DNA of 64,000 bases, taken from the NCBI GenBank assembly GCA_030141605.1, contig JAQGDQ010000327.1, forward strand, positions 62,001 to 126,000. The letters are read 5' to 3'. Shown piece by piece: positions 1-12,710 of this stretch. The stretch's first letter is position 1, and every line of letters begins with the position of its first letter. Position numbers and translations under genes: made by a program. Source of the DNA: Tubiluchus corallicola (taxonomy: Eukaryota > Priapulida > Priapulimorpha > Priapulimorphida > Tubiluchidae). The notes beneath the pieces were generated by a model that saw nothing but the letters and a program-made list of their open reading frames with translations, was not told the origin of the DNA and ran no database searches.

Positions 1-544
1 CAACCGCTGCATGTGCAAAGTTTTATGCATTAACCTTTTATATTAAGTTATTGTTAGATTTGCACTGAGGATTGCAAAACATGTTATTGTAGGTTCTCTT
101 TACCACAGCTACATTTTTTAAAACCATTAAGCTTAAAGTTTTAAGCGTGGAAGCACCTCTTGAATTTGATAGCGATGTATTACTAACGTTTCAACGAATA
201 TTTACTTTTTAAGGTTTCTAATTTTTTCATAAATCATTCTACTGACAAAACTGCGCTGAGCAGGCAGCATTTCAACATTATTTTTACTTGTCGGCCTGCG
301 TTCTGTGTTCATTGTAGTGTAAGTATCAGTGCTACTATAATTATCAAGTACTACAATCTTATGAATAATTTGTACAAATTTCATGATTTTTATCAAAACA
401 CGAAAAAACTCAAAATGAGGCTAGCTTTCATTCACACACTGACTGGTGGTTTTCACTCTTTTTGCAGAAGCTTAAAATTGTTTTTTACAAAATGCAATAG
501 CATACAGTAAACGTATCACTCGTTTAATTACTACGCAAAGCGTA
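1..544. other. Unassigned AT-rich sequence
   Basis: I see no supported gene or repeat boundary here. Open frames are short and have no recognisable motif. The stretch lies downstream of the kinase gene's stop codon, so it is intergenic or far 3' flank. Confidence 0.4.
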
Positions 545-800
545 ATGGAAACATTATTCATCGAAATTCATGTTCATCGAGGCAAAAACATAATTGTGGG
601 TGTAACTTATCGACATCCTGGTATCAATCCAACTAATTTTATCGATGAATTCTGTAACTTTTTGCACAGTCTGAATCAGCATCCTAAACATACATTTTTC
701 TTGGTGATTACAATCTCAACCTATTAAACGACTCTATCTATAATAATTTCGCAACTGCTGAAGGACCAGTGCCCCCTTGTTCTACTTGATTCTATCCTCG
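545..800 (+). pseudogene. LINE endonuclease-domain fragment
   Basis: A short open frame carries the pattern of an apurinic-type LINE endonuclease: 'IIVGVTYRHPG', followed by a hydrophobic 'TFFLV' segment. The next block, 'LGDYNLNLLN', continues in a different frame and corresponds to the conserved GDFNIDLL motif, so at least one frameshift is present near 705. In the family this domain nicks target DNA for target-primed reverse transcription. Nothing recognisable of the reverse transcriptase follows, so this is a dead internal fragment of a Jockey/CR1-like element. Confidence 0.7.
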
Positions 801-2054
<1,254 letters not shown>

Positions 2055-2940
2055 GTTTGACTGCCCTAATATCCAAAATTAATCACCTTGATCGGTTTTA
2101 ACATTGTGCAAAGTTTTGTAACTTAAGCGAAAAGAGCAGGTTTTTCCACCATTCTGCTAAACAATTATGCCGGGATCCCATCGGCTTTTTGCTTTTTGGG
2201 CTGTATGAATCGCTTTGCATTATTTTGAGGATAGAGGCAGCTTTCTGCATTCAAGAAGACTCAGTTGATTGTTTTTTGTTTGTATAATGAATCTTATGAT
2301 GAAACGGTTACTGTAACTGTTGACCATTTTGAAAACGGTGATTTTTGAAATGAAAATGACAGAAATGGGATCCCCGGGTCCAGCTACCCTTGAATAGATG
2401 TCATATTGGCTTCTTAATATTAATTTTTTGGAAATTTCTCTTAATTACGGTGTTTGTGCAAAAACTTGGCGGCCATTTTTTGTTTTTGTTTTAACCCTTT
2501 TCTGCTAATTTTTGGAGCTGGCAAAAGCGTTTTTGGGATTTAGCATTGTCAACTTGATAGACTATGTTGCCCACTTTTAGAAAAAACGCCCTCTAGGGTT
2601 CCACTTTTCTGAAAATGGGACTAAACTAATAGTGATTTAAGGCCTCTGCCTTATAAGCAGATTTAGTTCATTTTCCCATTTCCTGCATTTAAATTTGGCA
2701 TAAAAATTTAATTAATTGTGGGTTTATATCAATCTAACTAACAATTCAACATTGGAAATATTGATTTGTGTGGGTATAAGAGAGGATCTGCCTCGACAAG
2801 AGATGAACTTTTCACATTTCCTGAATTTTAATTTCAATATCAAAATTTAATAATTGTGTTTTTTTACACAAAAATAATTTTGACATTAATATTATAATTA
2901 TTACAGACGACAAGATATTTTGGTCAGACGTGACTAGAAA
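2055..2940. other. Unassigned sequence
   Basis: No supported gene. Two similar short tracts (GGGATCC-containing, near 2172 and 2368) stand out in otherwise AT-rich DNA, but no element boundary could be defined. Confidence 0.35.
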
Positions 2941-2959
2941 AAATCAGTATTTATGCCGA

Positions 2960-3600
2960 TTTTTGCCAGATTTAGAAATTATTTGAACTAGTTAAATAGT
3001 AACTATGAATGACGATGCAATAAAAACTAATAATAATAAACATTAGTTAGTAGAATTTTAGTAATCGTAAAGAGTAAATTATTGTAGAATATATTTGAAG
3101 TAACTGGACGAATCTAGCCGAAGCACCGGGAACAGACGTACTCCTTTTGATGGGGTTTGTGATTGATTCTTGAACGTTTCAATGCCATCTGTTTTGGCTT
3201 TCGTTTTTGATATCATTATAGTGATTTGATTTGTTTGACAGCATTATTTGTGTCTTCCTGTTGAAATGCTATAGATTTTTGTGTGGACAAAAATTTTAAT
3301 CTGACGGAATTAAGACTCACATTTAAGGCTCAAGGTGCTTTTCACTGAGCTCACAAAGTTGAGCAGAATTTAACGTCATTTCTTTTTAACGAGATCTTCT
3401 ATTCGTTTATACTGTAAATCACATAATTATTACATTTATAGAAAATTACTAAAACTTTAGGAGCAGAGACAAAATGTGACAATTTTAAAACTATTTAAAC
3501 TAGTTAAAGATTAACCGTGAATCACGATGCAATTAAAACGAATAATAATAAACATTCCTAGTATAATTTAAATAATGATAAGGTGCGATTTATCATTCCA
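2960..3600. repeat. Diverged direct repeat pair of about 110-160 bp
   Basis: The segment near 2968-3090 (motifs 'ACTAGTTAAA', 'ACGATGCAAT', 'AATAATAATAAACATT') recurs near 3485-3600 in the same orientation and order, with many substitutions. The copies are about 510 bp apart. This is an old segmental duplication or two copies of an unclassified repeat. Confidence 0.7.
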
Positions 3601-3609
3601 AAAATAAAC

Positions 3610-4500
3610 AGCTGAAATAAAGAAATTACCTTACCACTAATTGCCCTTCTCTTTCAGTTATTCTGATTTTTGTTAACTTGTTGATAGGAATAATTTTAAC
3701 TTTGCTGACGTATGTAAATTTTTCTGGCGTTTGTTTTGACATGTAACTGTTACCAGTTAACATGGTGTGATCAGCACATGATATTTGGACATTTTATTCA
3801 CCAACATCTAATTATCTTTACACTTTTATCCTTGCAGGCCTCAAAATACGTTAGTTTGCTGTAAACACAGTTTAACACACCAACAGTTCCTAGCATTCTT
3901 ACTAGTTTATCTATCATTCTTAATTTTTTGTTATTTTATGTAAAATTGTGCACAACATTTTTCAACAGGTTTTGGATCAGTGAATTTTGTTTCAGAATAA
4001 CTGATGACGAGTCTAGCCAGAGGGTTCCACAAAGACCATTTTTATCAATTAATAAATTCTTGGCTTAAACAAAAGTGTTGCTTTCCAGCAAGATTGATCG
4101 AATTCTTACGTTATTTTTAATATTTTTGTTAAAAATTTAACCTACCTCGCGAGTTTAAAATATCGAGCGTTTATTGCCTGCTATACGCATAGGTCAAGAA
4201 CTTGTTTAGGTTTTTTAAGCCATGTCTGTGTGAATCCGTGGATTTTGTGTTCATTTATGGAGTGAATCCTGCGCTTTTATTTTGCGGTCGCGTTAGTTAA
4301 GCAGGAGGCGTAAACTGAAAAAAGTAGACGACGGTATTACAATTTTCAACATTATTCTTTCAAGTGATTATTTCCGTAATATGGTTTAGTTTTTATTCAC
4401 AAATACAAAAAGGATTTTGTTTGCAAATACAAGGTAAAGGTAGGTGAATGAATCTAACAATAAATATAACACTTGATGACATCAGGAACCGCCTGTTCAT
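3610..4500. other. Unassigned sequence
   Basis: AT-rich sequence without a long frame, RNA gene or clear repeat. A tttatt at about 4278 (AATAAA on the minus strand) could be a distal kinase polyadenylation signal, but nothing else supports that. Confidence 0.3.
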
Positions 4501-4508
4501 GTCTGAAC

Positions 4509-4975
4509 ATTGTAAAAGTTACTCGTTTTTAAATGCACACTAATAAACCAAACAAAATAATAATAGTCCTGGAAAGTCACAGCGGCGATATCAAAGAAAC
4601 TGGACGTCTTCCACCAAAAATATCTTCGGAAAATGCTAAAAATATCCTATCGCGACCATGTTACCTATGTGGAAGTCCTACAGCAGGCGCAGTCAAGGCG
4701 GTTGCAGGAAATAGTCGCAGAGGGAAGACTGAGACTGGCTGGACATATTCTCTGCCTACCAGAACAACGCCACTCCAAAATAGTGTTACGCTGGGAACCA
4801 CCTGGTGGAAAAAGGAAAAGAGGTCGGCCAAAAACAACGTGGCGCAGATCTTTCAAAGAAGACCATCGGGCTATGAACAGACGTTGGGAGAACATCGAGA
4901 GAGAAGCCCACCGATAGAACCCAGTGGAAAATGATGTCTGCCCAATGTGCATCCGTGCACAGGAAGGACTAAGGT
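4509..4975 (+). pseudogene. LINE ORF2 C-terminal fragment
   Basis: The frame from about 4633 encodes a tail typical of a large group of animal LINEs: 'LRLAGHIL', then 'KRKRGRPKTTWRRSF' and a tryptophan/arginine-rich end. A one-base shift near 4915 separates this from the expected ending 'DRTQWKMMSAQCASVHRKD' and stop, which is intact in the neighbouring frame. Nothing of the catalytic domain is present. It lies downstream of the kinase stop, in the same region as the foldback. Confidence 0.8.
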
Positions 4976-5144
4976 CTAAGGTAAGGTTAGCAACTGATAT
5001 TCTTAGCTACAACAAATGATAACATTAAAATATAATAGTAATTTTAATTTTATCTGTTAGTACTACAAAATCAACACCAGTTATTAAAGATTACTAGTAA
5101 AATTGAATTATCCATATTTTTCGCAAATAAATGTAACTACATCA

Positions 5145-5795
5145 GAATGAAATTTGTTGCGAACTGGTTTCGAACAATATTGTTCATTATAAAAGCATCT
5201 AGGACACAGAAATTTACCAGAATTTAGAAACAACGTCGAAATACAATTCAGTAGTTAAATGACCAAAACATATATGATATAATATTACACAGATAATTTA
5301 ACAATTTACTTTGCAGACTGCATATCTTGATCGGTATGAAACTATGTAACACTCCACAAACAAACAAACCATTATGTTTATAGTAACAGAACTGTCAATT
5401 TTAGGGAGATGCCATTTTGTGACTGAATTCCAAAGATGAGTTTGTGCACTTGCTACTGCTGAAGTGCACTTGAGCTTGTACAACACTAACAGTGTGTTGT
5501 AGTTTGTGGAATGCAGTAACAAAATGGCAGCTCTCTAAAATTGACAGTTCTGTTATTATTAACATAATGGTTTGCTTGTTTGTGGAGTGTTACATAGTTT
5601 CATACCAATCCAGATAATAGTCTGTAACGTAAATTGTTAAATTAGCTATATTGTATCATTATATCTTTTGGCTATTAACTACTGAATTGTATTTCGATGT
5701 TGTTTCTAAATTCTGGTAAATTTCTTTGTTTTTGGATGCCTTGATAATGACAAGTTTTGTTTGAAACTAATCGGCAATAAATTCCATTTTGATGT
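5145..5795. repeat. Large foldback (inverted repeat) element in the kinase 3' flank
   Basis: Two arms of about 290 bp are imperfect reverse complements: 5145-5432 pairs with about 5506-5795, leaving a central loop of about 70 bp. Matching blocks include AAATTTACCAGAATTTAGAA with its complement near 5710, CAATTCAGTAGTTAA with its complement near 5680, ACTCCACAAAC with its complement near 5580, and GACAGTTCTGT with its complement in the left arm. The right arm ends about 40 bp from the kinase stop codon, so on the minus strand the hairpin would lie in the proximal 3'UTR. It may be a foldback-type or MITE-like element. Confidence 0.85.
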
Positions 5796-5834
5796 GATTA
5801 TTAGTAAGTTTGTTTTTGCACTCTAATAATTTAC

Positions 5835-7279
5835 TCAACACTCTGACGTTCCATATAAATTACTCTCTGGCTCGTTTACTTGCTGTGCTTGTACGTTTTT
5901 ATCAGCTGTAAAGAATCCATTAATTTTTTGAATCAGCTGTTTCAATATGGGTTTACTTGCAGCAGATTCTGCTGCTTGATTGTTATTACTTGAATTCAAA
6001 ATCTGAGTTTGGAACACTAGTAAATTTGATGTGTCACTTTGTTGGAGTGGGTACCGTGTTACAGTCGTTCGTTTGGTACATTCCTCTACTACACTTGCCT
6101 CGACATAACCAGAAACAAAATCTGTAACTATTTTCGTTTCCCCCAACGTATGAGAATGTTCTATTTTTTCTACGTTGCTGTTTGTTGGCAGGCATTCTTC
6201 AGCTTTCTCGATTTTTTTATTTGAAACATCCTTTGAGGCTTCTATTACTATTGTATTATTATCTTTAAGATTATTCTCAATTGCAGTAACTTCTTTCATT
6301 TCTTCACTTCTAGTTGGATTTTTAGATAAGTGAGCCAAAATCAGCTGTGACTTTTTCTCTTTCTTCCTTTTTTTAATAAATTCGATCATGTGTTTTGCAA
6401 TGCTTTCTTCAGATTCATCGTCAGATTCCAGGAGTATGTCTTGCATTATTAAACTGATATCACCACTGGCAAATAAAGCGAGGAACTTGGTGCCCGAATA
6501 TTTACCCAAGGAAGGCACTTTCAATAGTTCATTCTTTTTATTATCACCTATTCCGTCATCTTTCCTAAAGCTTGAAATGTTATTACTGTTTTCGCACTGT
6601 TGCTTTGTTAAATCTTCGTGTGTAGTTTTGAGATTTTCTCTCTCTAGACAGTCTGTGATATTTCTTTCTGCGTTTGGATGGCCAATATTTGAGTAAATAA
6701 CGCCACATTTGTTGAAATTATCGATAGGCGTCATAATCTTTTCTTTGCCGTACATATTGTAGGCATTTGCTGCCAGCTGATGATTGTTTTCTATGGCAGA
6801 TTGTTCATGGCTTCCATCTCTAGGGTCCTCTATTAATATTTTAACATTATAAATTTGAGCAACGTCAGAACTGTGACTACCTTTATCCACGTTTTGTTTT
6901 AGATCGTATTCAGTTGTTAATTCATCTGCATGACTATCGGCACTAGCATACTTTGTATTGCTTTTTGCTCCACCTTGCATGTGTTCGTCATTGACACAGT
7001 CATTTTCGGCGAGCTCTGTCATAATCGATGTGCACGATTGTTCAATATGCGTGGTTTGCGCAGTTTTTCGATGGTCCTTTATCGCTTTACAGGTTTCTTC
7101 CTGGAACGTATCCTGTTGCAGGATTTTTGGTTCTTGGGACAAAGATCCGTCCATTCGTGGGGAAATACAATGTTGTAATTTTTGTTTAAGGTTTACCCAT
7201 TTGTGACGAGAAACATCATCCATGGTTGCTCGTTTTTTGGGATTGACTGTCAACATCTTTGCTATCAGGGACGAAACAT
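5835..7279 (-). CDS. NUAK-family kinase, last coding exon (end of kinase domain, C-terminal tail, stop)
   Basis: The exon starts after a TTTGCAG acceptor and completes a codon split with the upstream exon. Its first residues, 'VSSLIAKMLTVNPKKRATM', are the end of a CAMK-type kinase domain (subdomain XI, with the invariant arginine), ending near 'HKWVN'. About 450 residues follow that are rich in Ser, Asn, Lys, Glu and Asp and look disordered, with an acidic patch 'ESDDESEES' followed by a basic 'KKRKKEKK'. Near the C-terminus 'KPILKQLIQKI' loosely resembles the GILK motifs that NUAK kinases use to bind the PP1-MYPT phosphatase; that comparison is inference. A single long last exon for the tail fits NUAK genes. 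The stop lies about 40 bp from the foldback. Confidence 0.88.
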
Positions 7280-7379
7280 CTGCAAATATGATTTAAATTG
7301 GTTATGTGTCAAGCGGATAAATCAGAAAACTGCAATACTAAAATACTGTAATGTCGGTCAAGGTGTTAGTTAGCAGAAA

Positions 7380-7447
7380 CTTTGGCGGGGGGGGGCGCAA
7401 ATTTTGACAGGGGGGCGCGCGCCCCGCCCCCTCCTATTTCCGCCCCT
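7380..7447. repeat. GC-rich palindromic island
   Basis: In an AT-rich intron, a run of nine or ten Gs is followed by a second G run and a GC palindrome (GGGCGCGCGCCCC), then C-rich sequence. The two halves can pair. Similar G/C-rich tracts occur at ends of some repeats, but I cannot name the family. Confidence 0.6.
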
Positions 7448-7599
7448 GCAGCTAACAGGTTTATATGCAACCTATATAAAAGCCTCTCACGTCTCTAATG
7501 TTAAAAGGTACACAATAGATTGGTGGAACAATATACATAAGTTTTTGATGAAACTAAAATTACAATAGCCAGTGACAAGAGGAAAGCATGTTAGTTGTT

Positions 7600-7648
7600 A
7601 GAGGAAAAACAGGAGTATTAGTTTGGTGGATCCTCCTGTTTTTCCTCT
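7600..7648. repeat. Perfect 16-bp inverted repeat
   Basis: AGAGGAAAAACAGGAG at 7600-7615 is the exact reverse complement of 7633-7648, with a 17-base loop. It sits inside a kinase intron. No T-run terminator or RNA gene is associated. Confidence 0.8.
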
Positions 7649-7808
7649 GATGGAATGATATGATAGATGAAATGATAAAGTGGATGATTAACAATGCTCA
7701 GATAATTGGCATACAAGAGAAGGATCGTATTAATTACCATATATTAGAGAGAAGAAGATCATCGAAGTTCATTGCTAGTTGGCTGTAATGCTTTAAATAA
7801 AGTTTATT

Positions 7809-8734
7809 CAGTAGGTGCCCTTAATAAAATCACGGTTAATAGACTCAATCGCTTAATTGACTCAAAAACGCCTGGTACGGGCCGCTTCTATTCAAATGTA
7901 TATAAAGCTGTCGGTAATTGACTCAAATAACTCCACTTAATTGACTGAATATTTTTCCATCACCTCCATCACCATATAAAATAAGATATTTATATGTGCC
8001 CAAAGAACCTTTCCTACTATTATGTCATCTTTACCTCCCTTTTGTGTACTGTGTATGCAGAAACAATCATGTTAAGTACCCTTTTGTTTGTGAGGTACAT
8101 TTATCATGCCTAGCGGTTTTGCTTTGAATCTGTTACTCGCTCGCCCACTGTTACCCAAAGAATTTCTGGAAGCTAAACATTTAACCACTTGTCTAGCAGT
8201 TTCCTTTTAATGCTCTACTTGCAAATCACGCTTTCAGGCTTAATCAGTTAAGATGCACGTACAGTATAATCAGCCATAATCAGCCAGTATTCCTTGTGAC
8301 TTACAAGAGTAAACATTGTGCAGTTAATAAGAGCAATGTAAGTGAGCAGACCATTCCGAACTGTTTTGGTCATGCACAACAACAGATCTACAACGTTTTT
8401 ATAATTACGAGAACTATGTGTGCCAAACTTCTTCGCGAGAAAATGAAGCAGCCGACCTTGAAGGAATTTTTGTAATATTTGCAAATAAACAGACTTGTGT
8501 GATTTAGAAAAGTACACAATTCACTTATATAAGTTAATATTTTAAATTTTTTTTTCTAATTTATAACTGCACAAACGAATTTAGGGATTAGTTCATTTCT
8601 AAAATTCATTAAGAACCGTTGCAGTGCATCGTAAGCTGACGACTCATACTTCTATACCTGTAATACTACACCCATCGGTTAATTGGGTTAAAATACGTTG
8701 GTCTCAACGTGAGTCTATTAAGCGGCACCTAATG
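7809..8734. mobile_element. Pogo/Tigger-like non-autonomous DNA transposon (MITE)
   Basis: The ends are inverted: CAGTAGGTGCC on the left and GGCACCTAATG on the right (reading inward CATTAGGTGCC), continuing into TTAATA-A-TCACG-like sequence on both sides. A TA follows the right end, as expected for Tc1/mariner/pogo insertion; the left flank reads TT, so one base has probably changed. Near the left end at least four copies of a TTAATTGACTCAA-like motif occur (about 7828, 7852, 7915 and 7942), like subterminal transposase-binding sites. No transposase is encoded in the 926 bp. Confidence 0.7.
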
Positions 8735-9003
8735 TAGTTCATTTGATAAGGGATTTGCTGAGGGTACATAAAACGTATTGTATTGCAAAATGTGCTTATA
8801 ACTGAAAAAGTGGTTATTTGATGCCACAAGTTTATGCATCACAATTACAAATGCATCTCGAAACAAATATATAATATGTTTTTTCGTAGCTTTTTAGGAA
8901 CTAACTTCCTGTTAGCTACGTAATTGATGATTACGTGGTGATGATATTATAGTAAGTACATTACATTTTGGTGTAAATAGTTATGTGAGATGGAATTTTT
9001 TGT

Positions 9004-9560
9004 TTAACATGATTGATAAATGCTAGAGTAATATCTGTTAAATGGGGGTAGCTGATTAGGATCACTGTACAGAATGATGTTAACGTTATTATTTACTGCA
9101 GTTAGGAATGGATTAATAGTAAGGAGCCAAATATTGTTGAAATGGGGGCATTCTAGAAAGAAGTGTTTGGGATCTTCAACTGAGGTTCCACATAAACAGT
9201 TAGGAGAGGGACCAATATAATTAGTAAACCATATGAGCAGCTAGGAGGCTGGTACCCAGCCTCATTCTCGTAAGATGACTTTGTCCTGATCTATAACCAA
9301 GCTAAAAGTGAGATGGAGGGTAACGGAATCTGGAACTGGTCAAGATGGTCAATTGTACTTTTAGATTGTGCTAACGATGCTACATTTTTGACATCTTCAG
9401 GAACATATTTCCAGAGGTGCGGAGCTGATATAAAGGAGTCGTGATATAGGGTAGTTCTACAGCAGTTGTGCGCAACTCGTTTCAGCCGCATTCGCACTCC
9501 GATGATGTCGCAAAATGTGGTTCACACCACCCCAAATGGGTTACAGCAAATGCAGAAAAA
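9004..9560 (-). pseudogene. LINE ORF2 C-terminal fragment with Cys-His motif
   Basis: One minus-strand frame carries 'CRTTLYHDSFISAPHLWKYV', the typical LINE tail block before the C-terminal zinc-binding motif. Downstream, in a shifted frame, comes 'CLCGTSVEDPKHFFLECPHF', a C-x-C...H...C cluster, and the protein ends at a TAA at 9004. At least two frameshifts and an early stop separate the blocks. The reverse transcriptase is missing. Confidence 0.78.
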
Positions 9561-10388
9561 CAGTCATAATTGGTTGCAAAGTGGCTTTCTGATGTAGTTT
9601 TAAGTGCTCTTTTGTTTCGATTAGTTTAGTTAGTACATTTAAACCTCGTTGAATACTGTTCTTCTGTTATAATGCCAGCCTCGCCATAACGCCAAGTTTT
9701 GTACTGTCCTACTTTCGGTAATGTATTAGGTTCATAAAGAATACCGCCAACCACATCTACAGCCACCCGTAACGCATTTGCTGTGCCAAACGTCTATTTT
9801 ACATCATGAATTAACTTCGTTACAACTCCAGACAGTGTGCATGAATTACAACTGGAAAAACGCCGTTGTATTGCAAGTTCAATGGCCTTTTAACATAAAA
9901 ATTCTCGTGATATTTAAAGATAAAATCTTGTAGCAAGTGACTGTACTTAAATGAAAATGAAAGTAAATTAATGTAGAAATATTAAGCTGATTAGAAGCAT
10001 GTATGAAGACATGAATAGTAGCTGCTGTATAGTGTAAATTAGAATTGACATGAAATGAACCTCGTGCAAAAGAAGCAAATCTGTGAATTTGCCTATGAAA
10101 ACAAAAGCAACAGATGTCAAGACATTGTAAACTATTTTTCTACTAAGTCTTACAAAGTGGTTAAACGACGTACAGTCGTTGATATCACCAATGAATCTAA
10201 AAATGGCTAAATACTGACGACGCGCCACTGTCAGCCAAAAAAAGTTGTCAGATAAAACAGCAAAAAACGGAGAAAGCCTTGTTTATCTGGTTTTCAAACG
10301 TTTGCTAAAATCGTGCCAATAATGCAAGATTTGTTGAAAGAGAAGACGAAACATTTTTGTTAGAGATTAGAAATAGGAAAATTGTACT
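9561..10388. other. Unassigned intron sequence
   Basis: No supported gene or repeat family. Short AT-rich sequence with no catalytic motif in any frame. Confidence 0.35.
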
Positions 10389-10475
10389 GGGTGGCTCAAT
10401 GGTAGCGTGCTCGCTTAGCACCCGCGAGGTCATTGGTTCAACTCTAGACCGAGTCCTACCGAAGATTTAAAAAAA
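10389..10475 (+). mobile_element. tRNA-derived SINE head
   Basis: An A-box-like TGGCTCAATGGTAG at about 10392 and a B-box-like GGTTCAACTC at about 10435 have tRNA spacing, and the region between can form an anticodon-like stem (GCTCGCTTAGCACC). It is not a functional tRNA: the acceptor stem does not close, and the sequence runs into an A-rich stretch. Such RNA polymerase III heads typify SINEs. Confidence 0.65.
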
Positions 10476-10639
10476 ATGGTACCGCTGGCTCTTCGACCAA
10501 GCATGCAGTTTACCGAAGTAATAATAATCGGCACTACCGTGGAAATAAGTAGTGAGGTACTTAATGTGTTATGATTGGACTATGATTATGATAAGTTCGT
10601 ATGAAGTTAAGCTACGGATTTTCCAAGAAAACGATTAGT

Positions 10640-11530
10640 AGACAACACCACACCATACCACAACACCACACAACACCCACCACATCACACCACCCACACC
10701 ACACCAAACAACCATCCACCACACCAACCTACTGCTCCACTCACAGCATGCCACCTACACCACAGCACACCACACCAGTCACACTATCCAACAACATCAC
10801 ATTGCCCACACCATAGGACACCACCCACACCGTACCACCCCACCACATTATCCACACCACATCACCCACACCACATCATCAATACTACACCATACTACCC
10901 AGACCACACTAAACCACACACATCACCCACACCACTCCACCAACACCACACACAAGACACCATCCACAGCGCAACACCCACAGCATACCATTCACAGCAC
11001 ATTCACCGCACCCACCACATCAAATCCACCACATCACATGGTGATCATGATGTTGATGACGATGACGAAGATGACGACAATAATGATGACACCTAAAGTA
11101 CCAACACCAACAGTACAGCATCATAGTGCAACCGTTCAAAACATTTTGCACAAAGTCAAAACTGTGTGCTATAATAAATGCTATTAGTCTGTGGGGACAT
11201 TCTACATAGTTTTGTTTGCTGCAGATCTCAGATGATAACAGGCTAACAGAAACTAATTACATGTAAAACCTATAATACTGTAGAATGATGGGTGAAGACA
11301 ATGCCTGGAACAGCTGCGAAATTTTTCAAATTTAGAAATAAAGGTATAAGTTTTGCGAAAAATGGTCAAAAAGGGCCATTTTTGGAGGTTTTTCGCCTTC
11401 CTTGTTCCTCTTGGTGGGCCCGATTCGAAAAATAAACCCCTAAAGCTAAAGGACCAGATTGAGGCTTTTCGTTTGATATATCGACCATCGAATATGGTGC
11501 CATCCTGGAAGCTGCAGCCTCGAACCTCAT

Positions 11531-11567
<37 letters not shown>

Positions 11568-11570
11568 GGT
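10640..11570 (-). repeat. Composite repeat, inverted copy
   Basis: Reading left to right: a CCACACC/CACCACA minisatellite (10640-11035), a GATGATGAC-rich trinucleotide patch, a conserved block including 'CATTTTGCACAAAGTCAAAA' (11140-11165), the body block (11340-11520), and CA and TA dinucleotides (about 11530-11566). The same modules recur on the other strand at 12.2-16.5 kb. Apparent proline/histidine- or threonine-rich frames are products of the simple repeats and are not genes. Confidence 0.75.
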
Positions 11571-12174
11571 TGTTATCATTTTGATCAGCTTTGTTTCTGC
11601 AGGTAGCGTCTGAATCTGGCTTATTTCTACTTTTATCTTGGAGCCGCCTCTGACTACCCCCTTCTATTTCACACAGTTCCTCCTTAGGCCTGTATATTAC
11701 GTAACATTGCTCGCAGGTCTATGGTATCTCTTCTTTTTCTGCATATACAGCAACTCTTCCTTTCTTTTTCGATCATTGTTTAAAGCATTAAGAGCCACCC
11801 AAATTAGCTCCTGAGTTAACAGCTCTTAACGAGGTTGTTTGATCACTGGTCACCTTGTAGCAGAACAACTATTTCTCAATTTTTATAAGATATAAGTTTG
11901 GCTCACTGTTTATATGTTTTATAAAAGTTGTATTACCTATCGTAATTTGTTGACGCGAAACTGATGTAGTGTGAAGCGAAGGAGTGAATCCAGTGCTTGA
12001 AATTCTATGATAATCGTTCGAAGTTGTGGCAGGCAGGGATTCAGAATTATCCACATTGTGCATCGCTCGGACAGTCACGAACGTGGTGAGTTTTCCCTAA
12101 GCAGTTAAAACATAGACCACGTGACTTGACTGCTGTCTTCTTTAGCAGAATCTCTTCTGTAATGGTGACTGTTG

Positions 12175-12650
12175 AAACCTTCAAAAATGGCCCCTTTTCG
12201 GCCGTTTTTTGCAAAACTTATACCTCTTATTTCTGAAGAATGGGTATGGGCTTGGGGTGGTGCTGGCCATGGATAGATAGCCCGTTCAGCGGTGGGTGTA
12301 GTAGGCGTATTTAGAATTCACGAGAGGGCTACGGCGTCCCTTAACGGACGTTTTCCCCAACTGCCGATTTTTTCGAAATTTGGCCAAACAGCATGCGGGA
12401 AAAACATTCTAGCGGCACCTGGTGGGATTCTCGGAAGGAGGTATGTAGTTTTTTAGAAAGAGGAGGAGCGGGGCTACACGATGGTGTGGGCTGTATTTTA
12501 GGATGTCTCCACCCTGAGGCGCTGTGACGAGTTGACTGGAGGTTCTATTTCCGGCGTTTTTTGTTTGGAAGTCTGCTGACGCAAAATCATTGTTCTGACG
12601 TCATCCATTATACTCTGCTTCTAACTTTATAACTTTAATTCAGTAAAAGC
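12175..12650 (+). repeat. Composite repeat, body copy
   Basis: About 470 bp matches 13675-14145 closely, including 'AAACTTATACCTCTTATTTC', 'GATAGATAGCCCGTTCA', 'GCGGCACCTGGTGGGA' and 'GACGTCATCCATTATACTCT'. There is no open frame of note. Confidence 0.8.
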
Positions 12651-12710
12651 TGCTGCTGGCTTTGCGTTAGATAAATAAAAGAACACTAGGTAGAATGTTG
12701 ATTATCAGTG

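Noticed and set aside
6039-7206. Several plus-strand frames of 60-100 codons
   Set aside because: They are antisense to the kinase's last exon and lack motifs.
10601-10816. Open frame encoding a His/Thr/Pro-rich peptide
   Set aside because: It is a translation of the CACCACA minisatellite; the same repeat gives long frames on both strands.
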